Shown piece after piece: positions 39,719 through 47,664 of a stretch of DNA of 64,000 bases. The position numbers and the translations under genes are program-made. The notes below the pieces were generated by a model. That model was given only the letters and a program-made list of their open reading frames with translations, searched no databases and was not told the DNA's origin. This DNA comes from an uncultured Marivita sp. Lineage in GTDB: Bacteria; Pseudomonadota; Alphaproteobacteria; Rhodobacterales; Rhodobacteraceae. Within the stretch, counting starts at the first letter, position 1. Every line of letters begins with the position of its first letter. Location of the stretch: assembly GCF_947488135.1 (NCBI RefSeq), contig NZ_CANKYW010000001.1, forward strand, positions 1,178,001 to 1,242,000, in the 5' to 3' direction.

Positions 39719-40804
39719 ATGACCCGATCCGACCGATATGTTGCCCCGGACCAGCGCAAGGGGCGCGGCGCGCTGAGCCGCGACAGCGGGCGGTATGAGC
39801 CGTTCCGCAGGGTCGACGAAGCCGACGGCTGGGACATCCCCGAAGACGCGCCGGTTCTGCGCACACACGTGACCGAGCAACGGCCCCGCAGCCTGATCAA
39901 CCATGTCCAATCGCCCGATCTCTCCTTCGACCGCACGATCAACCCGTATCGAGGCTGCGAACACGGATGCATCTACTGCTTCGCGCGCCCGAGCCACGCG
40001 TGGCTGGGCCTCTCGCCGGGGCTGGATTTCGAAACCCGTCTGGTGGCGCGCCCCGATGCGGCGCAGGTGCTCGACCGCGAATTGCGGGCGAAACGCTATC
40101 GCGTGGCGCCGATCGCGATCGGTACGAACACCGATCCTTACCAGCCGATCGAACGGGATCGCGAGATCATGCGCGACTGTCTCAAGGTGCTGCACGCCTT
40201 CCGCCACCCGGTGATGATCGCCACCAAGGGCACGCTGATCGAGCGGGATATCGACATCCTCTCTGAAATGGCGGCGAACAATCTTGTCCGCGTCGGCATC
40301 ACGATCACGACGCTGGATGCCAGCCTCAACCGCCGGATGGAACCGCGCGTGCCCAGCCCGGCGCGGCGGCTTGCCACGATCCGGCGCTTGGCCGATGCGG
40401 GCATCCCGGTGCGGGTCATGCTGTCGCCCATCGTGCCGGGCCTTACCGATTCCGAGATCGAACCGATCCTGACCGCTGCCCGCGACGCAGGTGCCTCTGC
40501 CGCCACATGGGCGATGCTGCGCCTGCCGCTCGAGGTGGCGCCGCTCTGGGAGGCGTGGATGGAGGAACACTATCCCGACCGCAAAGCGCGGGTGATGTCC
40601 AAACTGCGCGAGATGCATGGCGGGAAAGTCTACGACGCGGCATGGTTCAAACGCACGCGCGGCGCGGGCGTCTATGCAGAGCTGATCGCGCAACGGTTCA
40701 CCAAGGCGCGCAAACGGCTTGATCTGGATCGGGATCTGCCCGCGCTCGATTGCAGCGCGTTCCGAGCCCCGCCGCGTGCAGGAGACCAGTTGAGCCTCTT
40801 CTGA
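39719..40804 (+). CDS. PA0069-family radical SAM protein (SplB-like)
   Basis: 361 residues. The radical SAM cluster motif is Cys80, Cys84, Cys87 (GCEHGCIYCFA). AIGTNTDPYQPIER and VRVGITITTLD are conserved in this COG1533 group, which is distantly related to spore photoproduct lyase. Function unknown; a DNA-repair role is suggested by the LexA box in its promoter. It is divergent from the corrinoid gene and lies inside the split-methionine-synthase neighbourhood without an obvious metabolic link. Confidence 0.88.
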   Translation: MTRSDRYVAPDQRKGRGALSRDSGRYEPFRRVDEADGWDIPEDAPVLRTHVTEQRPRSLINHVQSPDLSFDRTINPYRGCEHGCIYCFARPSHAWLGLSPGLDFETRLVARPDAAQVLDRELRAKRYRVAPIAIGTNTDPYQPIERDREIMRDCLKVLHAFRHPVMIATKGTLIERDIDILSEMAANNLVRVGITITTLDASLNRRMEPRVPSPARRLATIRRLADAGIPVRVMLSPIVPGLTDSEIEPILTAARDAGASAATWAMLRLPLEVAPLWEAWMEEHYPDRKARVMSKLREMHGGKVYDAAWFKRTRGAGVYAELIAQRFTKARKRLDLDRDLPALDCSAFRAPPRAGDQLSLF

Positions 40805-40812
40805 GCACAGCC

Positions 40813-40929
40813 CGAGACCCTTCGAAGGGTCTCGCACCGTCCTTCGAAGGACGGGTGCCTCCCATCCAGCCCTTGCACCGCAGGCCAAAGCCTTCGAAGG
40901 CTTTGGCCCGTCTTTTCGAAAAGACGGGC
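40813..40929. repeat. Four TTCGAA-centred perfect palindromes between convergent genes
   Basis: Palindromes at 40813-40834 (22 bp, GACCC arms), 40837-40854 (18 bp, CCGTCC arms), 40883-40908 (26 bp, GGCCAAAGCC arms) and 40906-40929 (24 bp, GCCCGTCTTT arms) share the centre TTCGAA. Two follow the radical SAM gene and two follow the 85-residue gene on the other strand, so each gene has its own pair. Likely transcription terminators. Confidence 0.75.
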
Positions 40930-40934
40930 ACGCC

Positions 40935-41192
40935 TCACTCGAAAATCCGCACGGGTTCCGCATTGCAGAAGATGACCACCTGTCCCCCGTTGACCACCGC
41001 GCGGTAGCCGCGTCGGCGCAGTTCGGCGCGGAACCGGTCCCAGCCCATGATCCGCTCCACATCGCGGGCCTGTCGGCGCACGACGCCGCCCTTGGCCGCA
41101 GCCTTGGCGGAAAAGACATGGGCAATCCACTGGTCCGGTTCCAGAGCCGGGGGTGGACGACGGGGCGGGGTGGGCGCAAAGATATCTCGCAT
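40935..41192 (-). CDS. Small conserved-looking hypothetical protein
   Basis: 85 residues, basic, no signal or membrane segment. A proline-rich start (APTPPRRPPPALEPDQW) leads to a helical stretch (KGGVVRRQARDVERIMGWDRFRAELRRRGYRA) and a beta end (QVVIFCNAEPVRIF). I do not recognise a domain. It lies 51 bp after the homocysteine methyltransferase gene on the same strand and may be its downstream partner. Confidence 0.6.
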   Translation of the reverse strand: MRDIFAPTPPRRPPPALEPDQWIAHVFSAKAAAKGGVVRRQARDVERIMGWDRFRAELRRRGYRAVVNGGQVVIFCNAEPVRIFE

Positions 41193-41243
41193 GGCGACAT
41201 GGATGGACCACCGGTGGTTAACATGACGTGAAGGACGGAGCGA

Positions 41244-42260
41244 TCAGGCGCGACGCCGCCCGCGCCGCTCGCGCTTGGGCGCGCCGCTTTGATCGCCGGT
41301 GCCGTCGCTGTCCGAGGTGAAGGGACCGATCTCGGCCACGATCTGCTCCAGCGTCGGGGCGTTGCCTCTGGGTGTGCTCTCCAACGCGGCGCGCATGGCG
41401 CGCAGATGCTCGGGCATGGTGCCGCAGCAGCCGCCGATGATTTTCGCTCCGGCGTTGCGGGCCAAGACCGCGTAGCGCGCCATCAGCTCGGGCGTGCCAT
41501 CATAGTGGATGTGGCCCTCGACATATTTCGGAATGCCCGCATTGCCCTTGGCGATAAGCGCGCGCTGCGTGCCCGTGGCGGCGAAGCCCAGAACCGTGCG
41601 CAGCAGGTCCGACGCGCCCGTGCCGCAATTGGCCCCAAAGGCCAGCGGCGGGTTGGGCAGGGTTTCGATCATCTCGGCCATGCCCTCAGAGGTCATGCCC
41701 ATCATGGTCCGCCCCGCGGTGTCAAAACTCATGGTGCCGCACCAGGGCATGTCGGCCAGGGCAAACGCCTCGGCCGCCGCGCGGAATTCCTCCGGCGCGC
41801 TGATGGTCTCGACCCACATCACGTCCGCGCCGCCCTCCTTGAGACCTTCGGCCTGTTCGTGAAACATCTCGACCGCATCGGCATGGGACAGCGTGCCCAC
41901 CGGTTCCATGATGTCGCCGGTGGGGCCGACCGATCCGGCGACGATCACCGGACGGCCCGCCGCATCGGCGATCTCGCGGGCGATCTCGGCCCCGATGCGG
42001 GACAATTCCCGCGCGCGGTGCCCCGCGTTGTGCAGCTTGAGCCGCGAGGCGTTCGCGCCGAAGGTGTTGGTCAGGAACAGATCGCTGCCCGCCTCGACCG
42101 CGCCGCGATAGAGCGCACGGATGTTGTCCGGTTTGGTCTCGTTCCAGAACTCGGGCGGATCGCCGCTTTCCAGCCCCATGTTGAACAGGTTGGTGCCGGT
42201 CGCGCCATCGGCCAGAAGCCAGTCGCGCGTCGAAAGAAGGTCTTGCAGCGGGTTCGTCAT
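41244..42260 (-). CDS. Betaine/B12-linked homocysteine S-methyltransferase
   Basis: 338 residues of the S-methyl_trans family (BHMT or MetH N-terminal module). LLADGATGTNLFNMG starts the barrel; the zinc-binding cysteines are Cys212 (GANCGTG) and Cys278-Cys279 (GGCCGTMPEHL). It methylates homocysteine to methionine. With the corrinoid protein 1.7 kb away it likely forms part of a split methionine synthase, although direct use of betaine is possible. The C-terminus is a short basic tail (KRERRGRRRA). Interleaved inverted repeats lie in its leader. Confidence 0.88.
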   Translation of the reverse strand: MTNPLQDLLSTRDWLLADGATGTNLFNMGLESGDPPEFWNETKPDNIRALYRGAVEAGSDLFLTNTFGANASRLKLHNAGHRARELSRIGAEIAREIADAAGRPVIVAGSVGPTGDIMEPVGTLSHADAVEMFHEQAEGLKEGGADVMWVETISAPEEFRAAAEAFALADMPWCGTMSFDTAGRTMMGMTSEGMAEMIETLPNPPLAFGANCGTGASDLLRTVLGFAATGTQRALIAKGNAGIPKYVEGHIHYDGTPELMARYAVLARNAGAKIIGGCCGTMPEHLRAMRAALESTPRGNAPTLEQIVAEIGPFTSDSDGTGDQSGAPKRERRGRRRA

Positions 42261-42307
42261 GTGAGGCCTGTCGTTCAGAACGTTTGGCCCTGCCTGTCAC
42301 ACTCTGC

Positions 42308-42346
42308 GTGTTGAGACAAATTCATAATTCTCAACACCATTATGAA
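42308..42346 (-). promoter_or_regulatory. Interleaved inverted repeats in the leader of the homocysteine methyltransferase gene
   Basis: Repeat 1: GTGTTGAGA (42308-42316) pairs with TCTCAACAC (42329-42337), 9 of 9. Repeat 2: TTCATAA (42321-42327) pairs with TTATGAA (42340-42346), 7 of 7. They interlock, so as RNA they would give an H-type pseudoknot, or as DNA two overlapping operator half-site pairs. The element ends 48 bp before the ATG. Identity unknown. Confidence 0.55.
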
Positions 42347-42359
42347 CCAGGCGCGATAT

Positions 42360-42398
42360 ACTCCGTCGACGGAGTGCGCGAAACGCGTCGACGCGTTT
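42360..42398. repeat. Paired GTCGAC palindromes after the hydrolase-OsmC gene
   Basis: 42360-42375 is a 16-bp palindrome with CCGTCGACGG core (type A); 42381-42398 is an 18-bp palindrome with GCGTCGACGC core (type B); 5 bases separate them. From the minus-strand gene that ends at 42409 the order is B then A. Confidence 0.8.
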
Positions 42399-42408
42399 TC
42401 GTCCGCTC

Positions 42409-43617
42409 TCAGACCAGCTCGGTTTCGACCCGGCTCGAGGCTTCCAAGGTCTTGTGAACCGGGCATTTGTCCGCGATCTCGAGCAATTTCCGACGTTGTT
42501 CGGCATTCAGATCTCCGGTCACGGTGATCCGCCTGCGAAAGAGGTCGATATTCGCCGTGGTCGGCGTGCTGGCGTCCTGTGCGTGCACCTTGTCGTGGCT
42601 CACATCCACCGACACGTGCTGCATCGGCCAGCCCTTGCGCCGCGCGTACATGCGCAGCGTCATCGACGTGCAGGCGCCCAGACCGGCGGCGAGCAGCCCG
42701 TAGGGCGACGGCCCGCGATTGGTGCCGCCATAGGCCAGCGGCTCGTCCGCCACGAGGTGACGCGGCCCTGCCTGCACATCCTGCAAGAACCCCGCCGCGT
42801 CCGCTTCGGAGACCCGCACGATGCCTTCCGGCGCGCCGATGGGCGGGGCGGGCGGGGTCAGCTTCAGGTACCGCCCGACCCAGGCAGCGATGACCTCGGC
42901 GGCGTATTCGGCATCCTCGGCCCGTGTGATCAGGTGATCTGCATCGTCCAGCGTGACAAAGCTCTTGGGGTGACGCGCGACGGTGAAGATGTTGGTGGCG
43001 TTCGCGATCCCGACCACGCTGTCGCGCGGGGCGTGCATCACCAGCAGCGCCGCTTTCAGGCTCTTGATCGCAGGGGCGAGCGCCTGTGCCTTCACATCCT
43101 CGACGAACGCTTTGCCGATGGTGAAGGGCCGCCCGCCAAGATCGACCTCGGCTTTCCCGTCCGCCGCGATATTCTCGAGCGCGTCGGAAAAATTGTGGGT
43201 GACGTGTTCGGGATCGAAGGGCGCGCCGATCGTGACCACCGCCTTGATGCCCTCCATCTCGCCCGCCGCGCGCAACACCGCAGCGCCCCCCAATGAATGA
43301 CCGATCAGCATCGCCGGAGCCATGCCGCGCCCCGCCAGATAGGCCGCTGCGGCGTGCAGGTCCTCGACATTGGAGGTGAAGGTGGTGTTGGCGAATTCGC
43401 CCTTGGAATGGCCCAGCCCGGTGAAGTCGAACCGCAGCACGGCAATGCCCATCGACGCCAGGCGCGCGGCGATCCGCCGCGCGGCCGGAATGTCCTTGGA
43501 ACAGGTGAAGCAATGCGCAAAAAGGGCGGTGGCCAGATGCGGCCCGTCGGGCAGATCGAGCCGCGCCGACAGGGGGTCGCCGGAATGGCCGGGAAACGTG
43601 ATGCGTTCGGTGGTCAT
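42409..43617 (-). CDS. Bifunctional alpha/beta hydrolase - OsmC family protein
   Basis: 402 residues in two domains. Residues ~1-255 are an alpha/beta hydrolase with Ser108 in GHSLGGA and a late His (DDADHLI). Residues ~260-402 are an OsmC-like peroxidase domain with Cys316 (GACTSMTL) and Cys385 (DKCPVHKTLE), the redox pair that reduces organic hydroperoxides. The natural fusion is known in bacteria. It may act on peroxidised esters. Ends in paired GTCGAC palindromes. Confidence 0.92.
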   Translation of the reverse strand: MTTERITFPGHSGDPLSARLDLPDGPHLATALFAHCFTCSKDIPAARRIAARLASMGIAVLRFDFTGLGHSKGEFANTTFTSNVEDLHAAAAYLAGRGMAPAMLIGHSLGGAAVLRAAGEMEGIKAVVTIGAPFDPEHVTHNFSDALENIAADGKAEVDLGGRPFTIGKAFVEDVKAQALAPAIKSLKAALLVMHAPRDSVVGIANATNIFTVARHPKSFVTLDDADHLITRAEDAEYAAEVIAAWVGRYLKLTPPAPPIGAPEGIVRVSEADAAGFLQDVQAGPRHLVADEPLAYGGTNRGPSPYGLLAAGLGACTSMTLRMYARRKGWPMQHVSVDVSHDKVHAQDASTPTTANIDLFRRRITVTGDLNAEQRRKLLEIADKCPVHKTLEASSRVETELV

Positions 43618-43736
43618 GGTTTGGTGTCCTCGGGCCGGGTCCGGGCGGGGCCAGCGCGGCCCTTTGGTGTTTCGTCAGGTCTAAGAGTGAGGGGCGTGTT
43701 GCCCATGTGCAAGCATTGTGTCGGGAGCGTCACAGG

Positions 43737-44612
43737 ATGGTGAGAGCGATGCCATGGATGGTGAGCGGCGGTGCAGCGCTGCTTGCGGCGGCCTTCTTCG
43801 GCAGCTTCGCCGGTGCGTTGCATCCGGCGGGTGACAGCCTTGCCGTGTTCCGAATCCCCATCGCGGTCGTCTTCGCGCTCTGGGTGATCTGGTCGACCTG
43901 GCCCGCATGGCTTCGCTGGCTGATCGCGGTGCTCTGCATCGCCGCAATGGCGCAGATCGTGGCGCAGAAATACATCTCGCACCCGTCCGGGCCGGTGACG
44001 ATCTACCAGAAGAACCTGCTGTTCGAAAACGACCGTGTCGCCGAACTGGCCGCCGACATTCGCGCCGCGGACCCGGATATCGTGGCGCTTCAGGAGCTGA
44101 CCTCGCGCAACGCGGCCCTGGTGCGGGATCTGCGGGCGCTCTATCCCTATCAGGCCAGTTGCGCGCTGGTGGAATGGGCGCGTGTCGCAATCCTGTCTCG
44201 CTGGCCGGTCGAGGGCGAGATCTGCATCGAAAACCAAGGTCTTGTCGGGATTCAGGTCGCCGCGCCCGACGGCACCTTCTGGGTTTTCAGCCTGCATGCC
44301 TTCTGGCCGTGGCCACACGGGCAGGCGGACCAGTTCGACCGCATCCTGCCGGTTCTGGCCGATCTTGATGATCCGGTGGTGATCGCGGGCGATTTCAACA
44401 TGGTGCCGTGGTCCCACGCGCTAGGCCGGATTGGCGCGGCGACCGGGACGACGCGCGCCGGGCCGCTCTTTCCCACGCTCATCAAGAAGGGCGCGCCGTT
44501 GCCCATCGACCATGTCTATGCGCCGGGCGGCGGGCAGTCGACGGCGCGTCCGCTCCTGGGGTCCGATCACAACGGAGTTCTGGCTCGCGTCTTTGTCTTC
44601 GATCCGAACTGA
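43737..44612 (+). CDS. Membrane-anchored endonuclease/exonuclease/phosphatase family protein
   Basis: 291 residues. Two or three hydrophobic helices (~5-80) precede an EEP fold: LLFENDRVAELAADIRAADPDIVALQE (metal-binding Glu), VVIAGDFNMVPWS (DFN), and DHVYAPGG/GSDHNGVLA (catalytic Asp-His). Members hydrolyse phosphodiesters of lipids or nucleic acids; the membrane anchor and short form suggest an envelope substrate. ATG 43737 has GGGAG upstream; a GTG at 43707 is an alternative. Confidence 0.85.
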   Translation: MVRAMPWMVSGGAALLAAAFFGSFAGALHPAGDSLAVFRIPIAVVFALWVIWSTWPAWLRWLIAVLCIAAMAQIVAQKYISHPSGPVTIYQKNLLFENDRVAELAADIRAADPDIVALQELTSRNAALVRDLRALYPYQASCALVEWARVAILSRWPVEGEICIENQGLVGIQVAAPDGTFWVFSLHAFWPWPHGQADQFDRILPVLADLDDPVVIAGDFNMVPWSHALGRIGAATGTTRAGPLFPTLIKKGAPLPIDHVYAPGGGQSTARPLLGSDHNGVLARVFVFDPN

Positions 44613-44662
44613 GGCGCGCAAACGGGGTTTTCGCGGCGCCGTGCCGGCGCTATGGCTCGGAC

Positions 44663-45424
44663 ATGATCCTTCAGACCCGCTTGCCCTATGACATCCACGC
44701 CGCGCGCCCCTTGCCGGGGGTCGCTCCGTTGGGAGAGGAACCCTGGTTTCTCGTGGACGAGGCTTACGCCGCCCAGATGGCCGAGCGATGCCGTCTGCTG
44801 CGCGACCGCCGCGAGGATGTGATCGCCACCGATGCGCCTGGCCCGGACGCCGTGTCACACATGCTGGACGCTGTCCTGACGCATCTGCCACCCGAGTTCA
44901 CACGGACCGGAGACAGCGTACATTGCCCGGACGGGCGGACGGTTATCGTGGACCGTGCCGATCCGTTCGGTTCCTTGGGGCGGATCCTCCAGAACGACAT
45001 CTGCCTGCTTGAAAAACGGGGCGATGAGCACGTCCTGACCGGCGCCGTCCTCTGTTTCCCGGCCAGCTGGCGACTGCGGGAAAAGATCGGCCATCCGCTG
45101 ACCCATATCCACATCCCCGTCGCATCCTACACCGACGATATGGCACGCCGGGTGCAGCGGTTGTTCGACGGGGTGCGTCCCGGCCGTCCGATCTGGCGGT
45201 TCAATGCGCTCTGGTACGAGGATCCGGCGCTGTTCCAGCCGCGCTCTGCCGCCGAACCGCGTCCGCTCACGAGGGCAGGGCAGACGCCCTATCTGCGCAG
45301 CGAACGGCAGGTGCTCTGGCGGTTGCCACAAAGCGACGCGGTGCTCTTCACCATCCACACCTTCATGGTCGCCCGCAAAGACGTTCCGGGCGCCGCGAAG
45401 GCGGATCAGCTGCCCGCGCGTTGA
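44663..45424 (+). CDS. Heme-dependent oxidative N-demethylase (HODM, DUF3445) family protein
   Basis: 253 residues. ADPFGSLGRILQNDICLLEK, FPASWRLREKIGHPLTHIHIPV and the C-terminal LFTIHTFMVA match DUF3445, the catalytic-subunit-like family of dimethylamine monooxygenase. Here it stands alone, with no reductase or other subunit genes nearby, so an amine substrate is only a guess. It starts 50 bp after the EEP gene and overlaps the convergent transglycosylase gene by 19 bp. Confidence 0.82.
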   Translation: MILQTRLPYDIHAARPLPGVAPLGEEPWFLVDEAYAAQMAERCRLLRDRREDVIATDAPGPDAVSHMLDAVLTHLPPEFTRTGDSVHCPDGRTVIVDRADPFGSLGRILQNDICLLEKRGDEHVLTGAVLCFPASWRLREKIGHPLTHIHIPVASYTDDMARRVQRLFDGVRPGRPIWRFNALWYEDPALFQPRSAAEPRPLTRAGQTPYLRSERQVLWRLPQSDAVLFTIHTFMVARKDVPGAAKADQLPAR

Positions 45425-46221
45425 GCCGAGTAGACAATGGCGCGCAGGTAGTTTCCGCTGTCGTTCCAGACCGACAGAACATTGAAATTGCGCGTGCCTT
45501 CGCCAAAGGGCTGGCCCGCTTGCCAGCCATTCTGGCGCAGCATATTGGCCGCCGTGGCCAGCGCATCGACCGCGTTGTAGGGATCGGCCCGACCGTCGCC
45601 ATTGCCGTCGACGCGGTAGCGGAGCCAGTTGCCCGCAAGAAACTGCATATGCCCCAATTCACCGGACGGACCACCCTTGGTGCTGGGCGACAGGATCCCC
45701 GCATCCACCATCTCGAGCGCGGCGATCGCGTGCGGCTCGAACCGGGGGTGGCGGCGGCAGTATGACGACAGGGTCACCGCACCGTCGACGACAGAGGTGC
45801 CGCCCAGGTAGCCGCCCCAGCTTGTCTCCAGCCCCCAGATCGTGGCGAGGATGCCCGCAGGCACGCCGTAATTTCGTTCGATCGACGCGAAGGTGTTGGG
45901 GTTTCGCGCGATCCGGTTGCGGGTCTGGGCGATGAAGCTGTCGGCCGTGCTTCCAGACCGTTTCGCGAGAAATTGCGCCGGATCCCCTTGAAGCGTGCCC
46001 GTCTGGTTGCCCGGATTGGATTCGAACCGCCAAGTGATGTCCGACAGGCGCGCGTTTTGCAGCGCGCTTAACCCGCGCTGGCCGACACCGGCCGCGGCGG
46101 CCTGCCGGGAGAGTGTCTGCTTGTATTGCTCGAACGCGCCCTTGCTCGTGATACACTCGGCGGAATAGGCGGGCAGGGCTGCACACAAGGACAAGCAGGC
46201 AGCGGCAATAAGACGACGCAT
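45406..46221 (-). CDS. Lytic murein transglycosylase (MltB-like)
   Basis: 271 residues. A signal peptide (~1-21, ALPAYSAE) leads to an SLT_2 domain with catalytic Glu132 in IWGLETSWGGYLG, followed by the family's GHMQFLAGNW and DGNGDGRADPYN segments. It cleaves glycan strands in the periplasm. The ATG at 46221 puts the signal peptide at the N-terminus; a longer frame upstream is rejected. Soluble form: no lipobox is visible. Confidence 0.92.
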   Translation of the reverse strand: MRRLIAAACLSLCAALPAYSAECITSKGAFEQYKQTLSRQAAAAGVGQRGLSALQNARLSDITWRFESNPGNQTGTLQGDPAQFLAKRSGSTADSFIAQTRNRIARNPNTFASIERNYGVPAGILATIWGLETSWGGYLGGTSVVDGAVTLSSYCRRHPRFEPHAIAALEMVDAGILSPSTKGGPSGELGHMQFLAGNWLRYRVDGNGDGRADPYNAVDALATAANMLRQNGWQAGQPFGEGTRNFNVLSVWNDSGNYLRAIVYSAQRAGS

Positions 46222-46329
46222 CGGGGCACTCCAACAGAAAACGGTTGAAGCGACGTTAACAAATGCACCGTGCGGGGCAAGCGTGAACCCGCGGGAGGCC
46301 TTGGCCGCCCGCGCATTCATCACGCTTGA

Positions 46330-47079
46330 TCAAAGAAGCTCGGGAAAGCTCGGAGCCATACCAGTCTGAGCCAGAACCGCGTAAAGCCCCGCCACGCCAA
46401 GCGCCATCGCACCCGACCGGACATCCTCTCCGCGCACGAGGTTGTGAACGATGAGCGGGATCGCCAGCGGCGCCATGATCAGGGCGGTGGTCAGGGACAG
46501 CGCCCACGCCGAGAGCCGCATCGGCACAGTCTTGGCCCGGCGCTGCTCCACCTCGAGCAGTTCCACATCCGCGAGATCGATCAACTTGAACTGGCTGCGC
46601 AGGGCGCTCATGATCCAGTCATCTATCCGCTCTTCGGTATGGCGGCCATTGCTCCGTGATGTGCCGTTGCCGTGCACCTTGCGCGGAACCACGTGGCGGC
46701 GCGGCGGCAGGGACACGACCGTCGGGTCTCCGGTGGTCTTGAAGACCTCGGCATCGATCGGTGTGGTGCCGTCGCACAGAACCGTATGCGCGTCGTAATC
46801 CCGGCAAAGCGCAGCGGCGACATTCGTGCAGAGCACAGGGGCCACGTTGCGCGTGGCGACCATGACAAGGCAGGACGCGCCCACCTGATCCAGGACAATG
46901 GTCAGCGTGCCGGAGCCGTTCACCGACCAGTCGATGTAATCCCGCGTGATCGGAAGCCTCTTGTGCTGTGCGCCTTGGCATGAAAGCGCATGGTCGACGA
47001 AGGATATCACAGACCGGCACACATCATCGCGTTTCGTGTCGGTCACCAAACTCATTACAGTCACATCCGAAGTAGACAT
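46330..47079 (-). CDS. Hypothetical membrane protein
   Basis: 249 residues. The first ~180 are soluble and contain several cysteines (ALSCQGAQHK, ASCLVMVATRNVAPVLC, AALCRDYDAHTVLCD). Two C-terminal helices follow (LSAWALSLTTALIMAPLAIPLIV and GAMALGVAGLYAVLAQTG). I recognise no domain. ATG 47079 has AAAGGAGG upstream. The neighbouring 96-residue gene 294 bp upstream is on the same strand and also encodes a one-helix protein. Confidence 0.75.
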   Translation of the reverse strand: MSTSDVTVMSLVTDTKRDDVCRSVISFVDHALSCQGAQHKRLPITRDYIDWSVNGSGTLTIVLDQVGASCLVMVATRNVAPVLCTNVAAALCRDYDAHTVLCDGTTPIDAEVFKTTGDPTVVSLPPRRHVVPRKVHGNGTSRSNGRHTEERIDDWIMSALRSQFKLIDLADVELLEVEQRRAKTVPMRLSAWALSLTTALIMAPLAIPLIVHNLVRGEDVRSGAMALGVAGLYAVLAQTGMAPSFPELL

Positions 47080-47373
47080 CCCCACGTCCTCCTTTGGTGT
47101 TTCAGACTGTTAACCCTTGTGAAACTGGCTGTGGATTATGTCCGAATTAGGGATGCAATTCGCCCAAAAGGAGAATTCTGCGGCGTAGAGGGGTGTTAAA
47201 GGGGAACAGACGGACATGCGACGGTGATCTTGAGCGAATCGCCCGAGTTGGCATCTATCGCGTCGACCAGCGCGCCGGGGTCCGAGGCCGTGCCGAGAGC
47301 TATGCAAAGAGGTTTAGCGAACTTGTTTCAAGCGCGTGCTGGCCCCGTGGCACCGTCACACCGGATTTTGAAT

Positions 47374-47664
47374 CTATTCGGACTGCGCGCCGGCGCTTTC
47401 AACTGACACGCTCATATCCGCAAGGGCGTCGTTGGTCTGAGCCAGGTAGATCGTGGCCATCGCGGCACCGATCGGCATGATCACAAGGACTAACACGCCC
47501 AAAAGGATATATTTGCCCATCGATCCTTTCGGACCCGAAGCCCGTGCTGCTGCGTCGCCGCCGCGTGGGTGACTGCGTTTTGGCGCGGGAGATTGGGAGA
47601 CAGCGGACACGCCGCCATTCCTGGCGTTCAATCGTGCGATCCGATCCTCGAAATCTGTGCTCAT
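47374..47664 (-). CDS. Small hypothetical membrane protein
   Basis: 96 residues. A basic, low-complexity N-terminal half (RLNARNGG, PAPKRSHPRGGDAAARA) precedes one transmembrane helix (YILLGVLVLVIMPIGAAMATIYL) and a short tail. GAAGGAA ribosome site before ATG 47664. No family recognised. Between it and the next gene (47080-47373) no further gene is seen. Confidence 0.65.
   Translation of the reverse strand: MSTDFEDRIARLNARNGGVSAVSQSPAPKRSHPRGGDAAARASGPKGSMGKYILLGVLVLVIMPIGAAMATIYLAQTNDALADMSVSVESAGAQSE

Noticed and set aside
40935-41192. Phosphoribosylanthranilate isomerase label for the 85-residue protein
   Set aside because: It is far too short for a TIM barrel and shows no TrpF motif; kept as hypothetical.
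42308-42346. SAM-II or SAM/SAH riboswitch
   Set aside because: The pseudoknot-like topology fits, but I cannot match the conserved loop sequences of either class; reported as unidentified.
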